A DNA stretch of 24,064 nucleotides, from positions 1 to 24,064 of the forward strand of contig JAEYZJ010000106.1 of assembly GCA_023430705.1 (NCBI GenBank). The letters run 5' to 3'. A model generated the notes under the pieces. It worked only from the letters and a program-made list of their open reading frames with translations, was not told where the DNA came from and did no database searches. The stretch is from Pseudomonadota bacterium (lineage in GTDB: Bacteria > Pseudomonadota > Alphaproteobacteria > Rhizobiales > Devosiaceae). Positions 14,194 to 22,350 of the stretch are shown in pieces. The position numbers and the translations under genes are program-made. How positions within the stretch are numbered: the stretch's first letter is position 1; every line of letters begins with the position of its first letter.

Positions 14194-16110
14194 CTAGATC
14201 ATGTAGCCGCCGCCCCATTCGAAGATGCGGGCATAAAGGTCCTCGGCCATCTTAACCGGGTCCTGCAGCGCGCCGTGGAGCACCACGTCGGGCTTCTCGG
14301 GCGCCTCGTAGGGGCTCGAAATCCCTGTGAAGTTCTGGATCTCGCCGCGCCGCGCTTTCGCATACAGGCCCTTGGGGTCGCGCGCCTCGCAGACCTCGAG
14401 CGGAGTGTTCACATAGACTTCCGTGAACGCGATATCCCCCGCGATCTCGCGCGCGAGACGCCGCTCGTTGCGGAACGGGGAGATGAAGCTCACCAGCACG
14501 ATGAGCCCGGCATCGGCCATCAGGCGGGCCACTTCGGCGACGCGGCGGATGTTCTCGACCCGCGCGTCGTCGGTGAAGCCGAGGTCCTTGTTAAGGCCGT
14601 GGCGCACGTTGTCGCCGTCCAGGATGTAGGCGTGCCGCCCCTCCGAGGTCAGGCGCTTCTCGACGAGGTTCGCCACCGTCGACTTGCCCGAGCCCGACAG
14701 CCCGGTGAACCAGACGATCTGCGGCGTCTGGCCCTTCAGCTCCGCGCGCACCTTCCGGTTCACGTCGAAGCTCTGGTAGCTGAGGTTCTGTGCCCGGCGC
14801 AGGCCGAACTCGATCACGCCGGCGCCCAGCGTGGCGTTGGAGATCCGGTCGATCAGGATGAAGCTGCCGGTGAGCGCGTTGTCGCCGTAGCTGTCGAAGG
14901 CGATCGGCTTGTCGGTCGCGATGGTCACCGTGCCGACCTCGTTCAGCTCCAGCGTCTTGGCCGCGCTCTGCTCGAGCGTGTTGACGTTGGTCCGGAACTT
15001 GAGGTCCGTGATCGAGGCCGGCACCAGCTGGGAGCCGAGCTTGAGCAGGTAGGAACGGCCGGGCATCGCCTGCTCGTCGTTCATCCACACCAGCCGGGCC
15101 TGGAACTGGTTCGAGAAGTCCGGGGTCTCGCCCGGATGCACCAGCACGTCGCCCCGCGAGATGTCGACCTCGCGGTCGAGCACCAGTGTCACCGCCTCGC
15201 CGGCGACTGCCCGCTGCAGGTCGCCATCCATGGTCACGATGCGGGCGATGCGGGCGGGCTTGCGCGACGCGGCAACGAGGATTTCGTCGCCGACCTTCAC
15301 TACGCCCGAGGCGACCGTCCCGGAGAAGCCCCGGAAGTCGAGGTTCGGACGGTTCACCCACTGCACCGGAAAGCGGAACTGCTGTTCGGCGCGGTCCGAG
15401 GCGACCTCGATGCCCTCGAGATACGGTACGAGCTGCGGGCCCCGATACCACGGCATCTGCGCGCTCGGCGTCAGGATGTTGTCGCCCTTGAGCGCCGACA
15501 CCGGGATGGCGACGAGCGAGGCGAAGCCGAGACCCTCGGCGAAGGCCCGATACTCGGCCTCGATGGTTCTGAACACCTCGGCATCGTAGCCGACGAGGTC
15601 GATCTTGTTCACCGCCAGGACGACGTGCTTCACCCCGATCAGGCTGAGGATGAAGCTGTGACGCCGGGTCTGGGTCAGCACGCCCTTGCGCGCATCGATC
15701 AGCACGATCCCAAGGTCGGCGTTCGAAGCGCCCGTCGCCATGTTGCGGGTGTACTGCTCGTGGCCCGGCGTATCGGCGACGATGAACTTGCGCTTGTCGG
15801 TCGAAAAGAAGCGGTAGGCGACGTCGATGGTGATGCCCTGCTCGCGCTCCGCCGTCAGGCCATCGACCAGCAGCGAGAAGTCGATGCCTTCGTCGCCCGT
15901 CGTACGGTTGCGGCTCTCCTTGCGAAGCGAGGCCAGCTGGTCGTCGAGGATCAGCTGGCTGTCGTAGAGCAACCGGCCGATGAGCGTCGACTTGCCGTCG
16001 TCGACGGAACCGCAGGTGAGGAAGCGCAGCAGGCCCTTGTCGGTCTGCTCGGCCAGCCACAGATCGAGGGCAGTCTCGGCGGTCGGGGCGGTCACGGGAA
16101 CGCTCGACAT
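14194..16110 (-). CDS. cysNC: Bifunctional CysN-CysC: ATP sulfurylase GTPase subunit fused to APS kinase
   Basis: The 638-residue fusion has an EF-Tu-like GTPase half (about 25-450) and an APS kinase half (about 455-638). With CysD it activates sulfate to APS, then phosphorylates APS to PAPS. GTPase motifs are G34-S41 in GSVDDGKST, DTPGHEQYTRNM, and NKIDLV. The kinase P-loop is GLSGSGKST (K476), followed by DGDNVRHGLNKDLGF and the FISPFRNERR loop. The fused form is common in Hyphomicrobiales (NodQ type). Its ATG overlaps the cysD stop by one base. A chromosomal sulfur-assimilation role is favoured over Nod-factor sulfation because no nod genes are near. Confidence 0.96.
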   Translation of the reverse strand: MSSVPVTAPTAETALDLWLAEQTDKGLLRFLTCGSVDDGKSTLIGRLLYDSQLILDDQLASLRKESRNRTTGDEGIDFSLLVDGLTAEREQGITIDVAYRFFSTDKRKFIVADTPGHEQYTRNMATGASNADLGIVLIDARKGVLTQTRRHSFILSLIGVKHVVLAVNKIDLVGYDAEVFRTIEAEYRAFAEGLGFASLVAIPVSALKGDNILTPSAQMPWYRGPQLVPYLEGIEVASDRAEQQFRFPVQWVNRPNLDFRGFSGTVASGVVKVGDEILVAASRKPARIARIVTMDGDLQRAVAGEAVTLVLDREVDISRGDVLVHPGETPDFSNQFQARLVWMNDEQAMPGRSYLLKLGSQLVPASITDLKFRTNVNTLEQSAAKTLELNEVGTVTIATDKPIAFDSYGDNALTGSFILIDRISNATLGAGVIEFGLRRAQNLSYQSFDVNRKVRAELKGQTPQIVWFTGLSGSGKSTVANLVEKRLTSEGRHAYILDGDNVRHGLNKDLGFTDDARVENIRRVAEVARLMADAGLIVLVSFISPFRNERRLAREIAGDIAFTEVYVNTPLEVCEARDPKGLYAKARRGEIQNFTGISSPYEAPEKPDVVLHGALQDPVKMAEDLYARIFEWGGGYMI

Positions 16111-17027
16111 CAGAAGTACCCCTCCTGCTTCTTCTTCTCCATCGAGCCCGCCTGGTCGCTGTCGATAAGGCGACCCTCGCGCTCGGAGGTGCGGGACGCC
16201 TGCATCTCCATGATGATGGACGGCAGGTCGGCCGCGTCAGACTGGATGCCGCCGGTCAGCGGGTAACAACCCAGTGTACGGAAACGTACCATTTCCTCGC
16301 GCGCTGTCTCGCCAGGATTGAAGCGGAACCGGTCGTCGTCGACCATGATCAGCGTGCCTGAGCGCTCGACCACCGGACGGGGCCGCGAGAAGTAGAGCGG
16401 CGGGATCTCGATCCCTTCCGAGTAGATGTAGGTCCAGATGTCCAGCTCGGTCCAGTTGCTGAGCGGGAACACTCGCATGCTCTCGCCCGGCGCGAGGCGG
16501 GTGTTGAAGATGCGCCAGAGTTCGGGTCTCTGGTTCTTGGGGTCCCAGGCGTGCTGCGCGTTGCGGTGCGAGAAGATGCGCTCCTTGGCGCGGGACTTCT
16601 CCTCATCGCGACGCGCGCCGCCAATGGCGGCGTCATAGCCCCCCGCGTTCAGGGCCTGGCGCAGCGCCTGTGTCTTCATGATGTCGGTGTAGCGCGCCGA
16701 GCCGTGGTCGAACGGGTTGATGTTGGCGGCCTTGCCCTCGGGATTGGTATGCACCAGGAGCTCGAAGCCGTGCTCGGCCGCCATCCGGTCGCGAAAGGCG
16801 ATCATCTCGCGGAACTTCCACGTCGTGTCGATGTGGAGCAGCGGGAACGGGATGCGGCTGGGGAAGAAGGCCTTCCGGGCCAGGTGCAGCAGAACCGAGG
16901 AGTCCTTGCCAATCGAGTACATCATCACCGGCCGCTCGAACGAAGCCGCGACCTCGCGAAAGATCTCGATGCTCTCGGACTCGAGGGACTTGAGGTGAGT
17001 GAGGCCCTTCGGGCCGGAGTGGCTCAT
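16110..17027 (-). CDS. cysD: CysD: sulfate adenylyltransferase small subunit
   Basis: This is the catalytic subunit that forms APS from sulfate and ATP. The PP-loop SIGKDSSVLLHLARKAF is clear, as are HIDTTWKFREM, GGARRDEEKSRAKER and the C-terminal LGCYPLTGG. I chose ATG 17027 (305 residues; MSHSGPKGLTHLKSLE), because known CysD proteins begin just before the LTHL-x-x-LE block. The open frame reaches a TTG at 17051, which is a weaker choice. The C-terminus (KKKQEGYF) is typical. It is the first gene of cysD-cysNC and is divergent from the cysteine synthase gene across a 387-base gap. Confidence 0.95.
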   Translation of the reverse strand: MSHSGPKGLTHLKSLESESIEIFREVAASFERPVMMYSIGKDSSVLLHLARKAFFPSRIPFPLLHIDTTWKFREMIAFRDRMAAEHGFELLVHTNPEGKAANINPFDHGSARYTDIMKTQALRQALNAGGYDAAIGGARRDEEKSRAKERIFSHRNAQHAWDPKNQRPELWRIFNTRLAPGESMRVFPLSNWTELDIWTYIYSEGIEIPPLYFSRPRPVVERSGTLIMVDDDRFRFNPGETAREEMVRFRTLGCYPLTGGIQSDAADLPSIIMEMQASRTSEREGRLIDSDQAGSMEKKKQEGYF

Positions 17028-17414
17028 TTGCGCTGGAAGACCCGGTTGCAACGGGCTGTGAAATACGCGTTCGGCAACATTGCGGCAAGCGCGAACAGAC
17101 TACTAAAAAAGTCAACTATTCTAGCCCTTTGCGCATAGCGTCCCTTGTAAAGGCCGGGCTTTTCCCCCCGGGCTGTCCGCAAGAACGGCTGCGCAACTGA
17201 CCCAAGGCAAAGGAAAATCTATTTCATTTGCCTTTCGGCAGGCTGCAACGGCGACCCGCGCCGCGGCGGCGTTGCTTCAAATGACGCAGCCGCGCCAAAT
17301 CCTGCCAGCTCCTGGCGGTCTGCCGAAAAGCCATGCCAAATCATCGCTCTGGCGCTTGGCAGCGGGGACAGCGCCGCCTAGTTTCGGGAGCGAAATCACC
17401 GGACCGGCATCTTC
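17028..17414. other. Divergent promoter region between cysD and cysK
   Basis: About 387 bases without a gene. It is locally AT-richer at 17085-17130 and 17205-17235. On the minus strand a TAGAAT (17123-17118) could be a -10 element for cysD, but no matching -35 is evident. An imperfect palindrome GGCAAA...TTTGCC (around 17205-17231) could be a regulator site; a CysB-type regulator would be expected for these genes, but I see no firm consensus and no riboswitch. Confidence 0.4.
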
Positions 17415-18467
17415 ATGACCAACCACCGCGACGTCATCTCCGCCATCGGCAACACGCCGCTGATCCGGCTCAACCGGGTATCGGACGCCACCGGCTGCGA
17501 GATCTGGGGCAAGGCGGAGTTTCTGAACCCGGGACAGTCGGTGAAGGACCGGGCCGCCCTCTACATTGTCCGCGACGCGGAGCGGCGGGGGCTGCTGCGT
17601 CCGGGCGGCACCATCGTCGAGGGCACGGCGGGCAATACCGGCATCGGGCTCTCGATGGTGGCCAATGCGCTCGGCTACAAGTCGGTGATCGTCATCCCCG
17701 AGACGCAGAGCCAGGAGAAGAAGGACGCGCTGACGCTGCTCGGCGCCGAACTGATCCAGGTGCCGGCCAAGCCCTACAAGAACCCCAACAACTACGTGAA
17801 GCTTTCCGGCCGCCTCGCCGACAAGCTTGCAAAGGAGCTGCCCGGCGGCGCCGTCTGGGCCAACCAGTTCGACAACATCGCCAACCGGCAGGCCCATATC
17901 GAGACCACCGGCCCCGAGATCTGGGAGCAGACCGGCGGCAAGATCGACGGCTTCGTCTGCGCCGTCGGCTCGGGCGGCACGCTGGGGGGCATCTCGATGG
18001 CGCTGAAGGCCAGGAACCCCGACATCCAGATCGGCATCGCCGATCCCGAGGGCGCGGCCCTCCACAGCTACTACACGACCGGCGAGCTCAAGAGCTCCGG
18101 CTGCTCCATCACCGAGGGCATCGGACAGGGCCGCATCACGGCCAATCTCGAGGGCGTGGTGGTCGACCGAGCCTATCAGATCCCCGACAGCGAGGCCCTG
18201 CCCTACGTCTTCGACCTGCTCGAGCACGAGGGCCTCTGCCTCGGCGGCTCGTCCGGCGTCAACGTCGCCGGCGCGGTGCGGCTGGCGCGCGACCTCGGTC
18301 CGGGCAGGACCATCGTCACCGTGCTTTGCGACTACGGCAACCGCTACCAGAGCAAGCTCTTCAATCCCGAGTTCCTCCGCTCGAAGAACCTGCCCGTTCC
18401 GCACTGGCTGGAAGGGCGCACGCCCCTCGACTGGCAGTCGGTGGTCGAGGCGGAGCCGGTCGCATGA
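17415..18467 (+). CDS. cysK: PLP-dependent cysteine synthase (O-acetylserine sulfhydrylase family)
   Basis: The 350-residue product makes cysteine from O-acetylserine and sulfide, downstream of the sulfate pathway encoded opposite. K44 in NPGQSVKDRAAL is the PLP Schiff-base lysine. EGTAGNTGIGLS (about 69-80) is the substrate-binding Ser/Thr-Gly-Asn loop, and VGSGGTLGGIS is the phosphate-binding Gly loop. It is about 30-40 residues longer than classical CysK (about 310-320), with a C-terminal extension after CDYGNRYQSKLFNP that is typical of the longer cysteine synthase subgroup seen in alphaproteobacteria. The stop overlaps the ATG of the AlaX-type gene (ATGA), so the two are translationally coupled. 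Confidence 0.92.
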   Translation: MTNHRDVISAIGNTPLIRLNRVSDATGCEIWGKAEFLNPGQSVKDRAALYIVRDAERRGLLRPGGTIVEGTAGNTGIGLSMVANALGYKSVIVIPETQSQEKKDALTLLGAELIQVPAKPYKNPNNYVKLSGRLADKLAKELPGGAVWANQFDNIANRQAHIETTGPEIWEQTGGKIDGFVCAVGSGGTLGGISMALKARNPDIQIGIADPEGAALHSYYTTGELKSSGCSITEGIGQGRITANLEGVVVDRAYQIPDSEALPYVFDLLEHEGLCLGGSSGVNVAGAVRLARDLGPGRTIVTVLCDYGNRYQSKLFNPEFLRSKNLPVPHWLEGRTPLDWQSVVEAEPVA

Positions 18468-19174
18468 CCGAGTTCGTCTTCCGCGAGGACAGCTATATCC
18501 GTTCGCTGCCCACCCTCGTCACGGCCATCACGCCCGAGGGCGGCATCGTCCTCGACCGCACGATCTTTTACGCGACGTCAGGCGGGCAGCCCGGCGACAC
18601 CGGACGGCTGGAGCGCGCCGACGGCTCCTTCATCGACATTTCAGGAACCGTTCATCCGGAAGGCAACAAAGCGGCAATTCTGCAGCTACCGGCCGAGGGC
18701 TCGCCACAATTGCAGGTCGGCGAGGAGGTCATCGCGCACCTCGACTGGGAGCGCCGGCACAAGCTGATGCGCATGCACACCGCGCTCCACCTCGTCACCG
18801 TGGTCCTCCCCTATCCGATTACCGGCGCTGCCGTGGGAGAGGACAAGGGGCGCGTCGACTTCAACCTGCCCGACGTTCCCGACGCGACCGAAGTGGAGCG
18901 CCGACTGAACGAGTTGGTCGAGGCCGACCACCCGGTCAGCGCCGAGTGGATCACCGATGCCGAGCTCGAGGCCAACCCGGCGCTCATCAAGTCGATGAAC
19001 GTCAAGCCGCCGATGGGCCAGGGCCGCGTCCGGCTGGTGCGCATCGGCGACATCGACCTTCAGCCCTGCGGCGGAACGCACGTGAAGAGCACGGCCGAGA
19101 TCGGCCGGCTCCGGCTCGGCAAGATCGAGAAGAAGGGCGCCATCAACCGCCGGGTCACGGTCCTGTTCGGCTAG
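18464..19174 (+). CDS. alaX: AlaX-type trans-editing Ala-tRNA hydrolase
   Basis: The start ATG 18464 overlaps the cysteine synthase stop; a much longer open frame upstream runs antisense-like through cysK in another phase and is spurious. The 236-residue product is a stand-alone editing domain related to the C-terminal editing part of AlaRS. It hydrolyses mischarged tRNA-Ala, usually Ser-tRNA(Ala). Zinc ligands are visible in the two family motifs: H105 and H109 in MHTALHL, and C201/H205 in PCGGTHVKS. Family landmarks FYATSGGQPGDTG and a conserved SMNVKPPMG-GRVRL block are present. Coupling to cysteine synthase suggests co-expression when serine is diverted to cysteine. Confidence 0.93.
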   Translation: MTEFVFREDSYIRSLPTLVTAITPEGGIVLDRTIFYATSGGQPGDTGRLERADGSFIDISGTVHPEGNKAAILQLPAEGSPQLQVGEEVIAHLDWERRHKLMRMHTALHLVTVVLPYPITGAAVGEDKGRVDFNLPDVPDATEVERRLNELVEADHPVSAEWITDAELEANPALIKSMNVKPPMGQGRVRLVRIGDIDLQPCGGTHVKSTAEIGRLRLGKIEKKGAINRRVTVLFG

Positions 19175-19180
19175 CGCCGC

Positions 19181-19199
19181 GCACCCACGTTCCGGGTGC
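19181..19199. terminator. Hairpin between convergent genes
   Basis: GCACCC (19181-19186), loop ACGTTCC, GGGTGC (19194-19199) sits 7 bases past the alaX stop and 19 bases past the stop of the convergent binding-protein gene. There is no T-run on either side, so a bidirectional termination role is only suggested by position. Confidence 0.35.
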
Positions 19200-19217
19200 C
19201 GCCCACGACGGGACGGC

Positions 19218-20279
19218 TCACTCCACCGGCGGGGCCCAGAGCAGGCCACCATTACTCCACAGCGCATTCTGACCGCGCACTACCGCGGCTCCGGTCGACG
19301 GACCGAAGTTGCGCTCGAAGATCTCGCCGTAGTTGCCTACCGCCTTGATCACGTTGGAGATGAACAACCGGTCGAGCCCGATCGAGGGACCGAACGTGCC
19401 CTCGAGCCCCAGCAGCCGCCGTATGCGATGCGTCTTGGTCGCCGCCAGCGAGCCGATGTTGGCCGAGGTGACGCCGGTCTCCTCGGCGTTGATCAGGCCG
19501 AACAGGGTCCACTGCACGATGTGGAACCACTGGTCGTCGCCGGCGCGGATCACTGGACCGAACATGTCCTTGGAGATGCGCTCGGGCAGGATACGGTGCG
19601 ACGCCGGCTCCGCGAGGCCGCGCCGTACGGCATTGAGGAAGCTCGCCGAGGCCGAGATCGCGTTGCACATGCCCTGCTGGTAGGCGACGACGAGGTCCTC
19701 GCGGTCTTCGTACAGCACCTCGTCATAGGTCGCCTGCGTGCCGAAGAAGAACTCGCGCAGGTTGGCGAGCTGCTCGGGCTCGTCGAGGATGCAGACGGTG
19801 ATGTCGTCGAGTTCGTAGGCCGACACGGCGCCTACCGACTGCGGCACCATTATTGCCTGCCCGTCGTAGAACGAGGTCGCCACATAGCGTGCGCCGAAGC
19901 CGGAATCGCGCCGCATGGTCCAGGGCGCGTTGCGGGAGATGAGATCGATGCTGCCGGCCTGGAGCTGCGCGAAGCGGCTGTTACCGGAGAGCGGCATGAA
20001 TTCCATCTTGCTGGCGTCGTTGAAGATGGCCACCGCCACGGCGCGGCAGAAATCGACGTCGAAGCCGGTCCACCGGCCGTCCTGCCCGGTCTGCGCGAAA
20101 CCCGGCAGCGGGTCGGCAGCGGCGCAGATCAGGTGGCCGCGATCACGGATGGCCTGCAGGGTCGGCCCTGCCGCAGCCGGTACGTTCGGGTCCTGTGCGA
20201 AGGACCCGACGGGGACTGCGACGATTGCCAGCAATAGAAAGACGCGGACGAGTTTCCGCCAAACGGCAGCGGCCGTCAT
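19218..20279 (-). CDS. Second AapJ-like amino-acid ABC transporter binding protein
   Basis: The 353-residue periplasmic binding protein (SBP_bac_3 family) has a signal peptide of about 29 residues (ends GSFAQ). Family landmarks are LICAAADPLPGFA, GRWTGFDVDFCRAVA, FMPLSGNSRFAQLQAG, and a C-terminal VGNYGEIFERNFGP followed by a W-rich end (ALWSNGGLLWAP). It is a paralogue of the AapJ encoded at the right edge: both share RRLLG-EG-FG, VGNYGEIFERN and NALW--GGL, but the rest has diverged. It follows aapP after 145 bases that hold hairpins and a promoter-like pair, so it is probably expressed separately and feeds the same permease with a different ligand preference. Confidence 0.88.
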   Translation of the reverse strand: MTAAAVWRKLVRVFLLLAIVAVPVGSFAQDPNVPAAAGPTLQAIRDRGHLICAAADPLPGFAQTGQDGRWTGFDVDFCRAVAVAIFNDASKMEFMPLSGNSRFAQLQAGSIDLISRNAPWTMRRDSGFGARYVATSFYDGQAIMVPQSVGAVSAYELDDITVCILDEPEQLANLREFFFGTQATYDEVLYEDREDLVVAYQQGMCNAISASASFLNAVRRGLAEPASHRILPERISKDMFGPVIRAGDDQWFHIVQWTLFGLINAEETGVTSANIGSLAATKTHRIRRLLGLEGTFGPSIGLDRLFISNVIKAVGNYGEIFERNFGPSTGAAVVRGQNALWSNGGLLWAPPVE

Positions 20280-20314
20280 GGGTGGTTCGATGCTCCTGCT
20301 CGCCCTCGCAGCGC

Positions 20315-20343
20315 AATATCCAGATCGAGCATGGTGGGGTCAA
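20315..20343 (-). promoter_or_regulatory. Candidate sigma-70-type promoter of the second binding-protein gene
   Basis: On the minus strand TTGACC (20343-20338) and GATATT (20320-20315) are separated by exactly 17 bases. The -35 matches 5 of 6 and the -10 matches 4 of 6 consensus positions. A start about 7 bases downstream would give a leader of about 30 bases before ATG 20279. Confidence 0.45.
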
Positions 20344-20350
20344 GGCGCGA

Positions 20351-20369
20351 GCCGGGGAATATGCCCGGC
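20351..20369. repeat. Hairpin upstream of the second binding-protein promoter
   Basis: GCCGGG (20351-20356), loop GAATATG, CCCGGC (20364-20369): a perfect 6-bp stem. It lies between aapP and the candidate promoter and may end the aapP transcript or form part of its 3' structure; there is no T-run. Confidence 0.4.
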
Positions 20370-20383
20370 CGCGACCTATCGCC

Positions 20384-20411
20384 CCGACCCGCAGGCCGGT
20401 GCGTCGGTCGG
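20384..20411. terminator. Strong hairpin just after aapP
   Basis: CCGACC-CGCA (20384-20393), loop GGCCGG, TGCG (20400-20403), a 2-base bulge, then GGTCGG (20406-20411): a 10-bp helix with one bulge. It starts 14 bases past the aapP stop on the minus strand. Without a T-run it is more likely an mRNA 3' stabiliser or an imperfect terminator. Confidence 0.45.
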
Positions 20412-20424
20412 ATCACGCCCGCCG

Positions 20425-21222
20425 TCAGTGCAGGATCTGGCTCAGGAACAGCTTGGTGCGCTCGTGCTGCGGGCTGGAGAAGAACGCCTCGGGCTCGTTC
20501 TGTTCGATGATCTGGCCCTGGTCCATGAAGATGACGCGGTTGGCCACCTGCCGGGCAAAGCCCATCTCGTGGGTCACGCAGAGCATGGTCATGCCCTCCT
20601 CGGCGAGGCGGATCATCACGTCGAGGACCTCCTTCACCATCTCCGGGTCGAGCGCCGAAGTGGGCTCGTCGAACAGCATGATCTGCGGGTTCATGCATAG
20701 CGAGCGGGCGATGGCGACGCGCTGCTGCTGGCCACCCGAGAGCTGGCCGGGGTACTTCTTGGCCTGTTCCGGAATGCGCACCCGCTCGAGGTACATCATC
20801 GCGGTTTCCTCGGCCTGGGCCTTGGGAATGCCGCGCACCCAGATCGGCGCCAGGGTCAGGTTCTGGAGGATGGTCAGGTGCGGGAACAGGTTGAAGTGCT
20901 GGAACACCATGCCGACCTCGCGCCGGACCTCGTCGACCCGCTTGAGGTCGGAGGTGAGCTCCGTGCCGTTGACGATGATGTGGCCCTGCTGATGCTCTTC
21001 CAGCCGGTTGATGCAGCGGATCAGCGTCGACTTGCCTGAGCCTGAGGGGCCGGCGATCACGATGCGCTCGCCCTTCATCACCTTGAGGTTGATGTCGCGC
21101 AGCACGTGGAAGTCGCCGAACCACTTGTTCATGCCGATGATCTCGATCGCCACCTCGGTCTGGGAGACCTTCATGTTGGTGGTGTCGATATCCCGGTCGG
21201 TAACGGACATGACGTCGCTCAT
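20425..21222 (-). CDS. aapP: AapP: ATP-binding subunit of amino-acid ABC transporter
   Basis: The start is ATG 21222, with AAGAGA close upstream; the longer frame upstream runs through aapM out of phase and is spurious. The 265-residue ATPase has Walker A GPSGSGKST (58-66), Q-loop VFQHFNLFPHLT, signature LSGGQQQR (161-168), Walker B IMLFDEP (181-187) and an H-loop in CVTHEMGFA. These are the hallmarks of polar amino-acid uptake ATPases (GlnQ/AapP). About 25 extra residues precede the core fold. It sits directly after aapM (2-base gap) and energises the AapQ-AapM permease. Confidence 0.96.
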   Translation of the reverse strand: MSDVMSVTDRDIDTTNMKVSQTEVAIEIIGMNKWFGDFHVLRDINLKVMKGERIVIAGPSGSGKSTLIRCINRLEEHQQGHIIVNGTELTSDLKRVDEVRREVGMVFQHFNLFPHLTILQNLTLAPIWVRGIPKAQAEETAMMYLERVRIPEQAKKYPGQLSGGQQQRVAIARSLCMNPQIMLFDEPTSALDPEMVKEVLDVMIRLAEEGMTMLCVTHEMGFARQVANRVIFMDQGQIIEQNEPEAFFSSPQHERTKLFLSQILH

Positions 21223-21224
21223 AG

Positions 21225-22346
21225 CTATCTCTTGTAACCGGTGTTGAGCCGCCGTTCGACCCACATGGAGTAGCGGGACATGGCGAAGCAGAAGACCCAG
21301 AAGACCATCGCGGCGAAGGCGTAACCGGTGATGGCGCGCGTCGGCGCTGCCCAGGTATTGTCGGAACTCGCCGACTGCACCGCGTTGAGCAGGTCGAAAA
21401 TGCCGACGATCGAGACCAGCGAGGTGTCCTTGAACAGCGAGATGAAGTTGTTCACGATGCCCGGGATCGAGTGCTTCAGCGCCTGCGGCAGGACGACGAG
21501 GGCCATCGACTTCCAGTAGCCGAGCCCCAGCGCCGAGGCCGCCTCGGACTGGCCGCGCGGGATCGCCGCGAAGCCGCCGCGCACCACCTCGGCCAGGTAT
21601 GCCGCCGTGAACAGGGTCACGCCCACCAGCGCGCGCAGCAGCTTGTCCACCGACATGCCCTGCGGCATGAACAGCGGCAGCATCACCGAGGCCATGAACA
21701 GCACCGTGATCAGCGGCACCGCGCGCCACAGCTCGATGAATGCGACGCACAGCCACTTGATGATCGGCAGCTTCGATCGCCTGCCCATTGCGAGCAGGAT
21801 ACCGAGCGGCAGCGAGCAGATAATGCCGACAAGCGCGATGATCAGGGTGACCATCAGGCCGCCCCAGCTTTCAGTCGGCACTTCCGTGAGCCCGAACATG
21901 CCACCGTTGAGCAGGATGTAGGCGACCACCGGGAAGACGAGGAAGAACAGTGCCGCGTTCAGCCGCTTGAACGGCACGCGCGGGATCAGCAGCGGGATCA
22001 GCAGCAGAGCCAGCAGCGCGAACACGGTGTTGACCCGCCAGTATTCAGACGACGGATAGAAGCCGTAGATGAAGAAGGTTATGCGGGCCTCGATGTAGAT
22101 CCAGCAGGCCCCGACGTTCTGGACGCGGCAATCCTCGACCGTGCCCGAGAACACGGCGTTGCCGATCATGAACTGGTAGACCAGGGGCAGCAGCCAGAAC
22201 AGGAACAGGGCCACCAGCACCGTCAGCGCCACATCCAGCGGCGTCGCGAACAGGTTCTTGTGCAGCCACAGCAGCAGGCCGGAGGTGCGCTGCGGCGCGG
22301 GGCGGCTGGCGGCGAGTTCGGTGCGGACGAAACCGATTTCGGTCAT
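21225..22346 (-). CDS. aapM: AapM: amino-acid ABC transporter permease
   Basis: ATG 22346 is preceded by GGAGAGG at good spacing; the open frame extends 11 codons further but without such a site. The 373-residue membrane protein has N-terminal hydrophobic segments (about 35-60, 105-125, 130-148), then the permease core (about 160-365). The EAA loop, contacting the ATPase, is GQSEAASALGLGYWKSMALVVLPQAL (starts at residue 265). A long periplasmic loop (about 64-100) carries two Cys (73, 81). The extended N-terminal half distinguishes AapM/BztC-type permeases from the short GlnP type. It lies 4 bases after aapQ. Confidence 0.94.
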   Translation of the reverse strand: MTEIGFVRTELAASRPAPQRTSGLLLWLHKNLFATPLDVALTVLVALFLFWLLPLVYQFMIGNAVFSGTVEDCRVQNVGACWIYIEARITFFIYGFYPSSEYWRVNTVFALLALLLIPLLIPRVPFKRLNAALFFLVFPVVAYILLNGGMFGLTEVPTESWGGLMVTLIIALVGIICSLPLGILLAMGRRSKLPIIKWLCVAFIELWRAVPLITVLFMASVMLPLFMPQGMSVDKLLRALVGVTLFTAAYLAEVVRGGFAAIPRGQSEAASALGLGYWKSMALVVLPQALKHSIPGIVNNFISLFKDTSLVSIVGIFDLLNAVQSASSDNTWAAPTRAITGYAFAAMVFWVFCFAMSRYSMWVERRLNTGYKR

Positions 22347-22350
22347 CTTG

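Noticed and set aside
14275..16266. Plus-strand open frame (663 codons) opposite cysNC
   Set aside because: CysNC motifs are unmistakable on the minus strand; the antisense translation has no recognisable domain.
17028..17414. Possible riboswitch in front of cysK or cysD
   Set aside because: I looked for SAM-II-like or other conserved leader structure and saw only short, unconnected inverted repeats.
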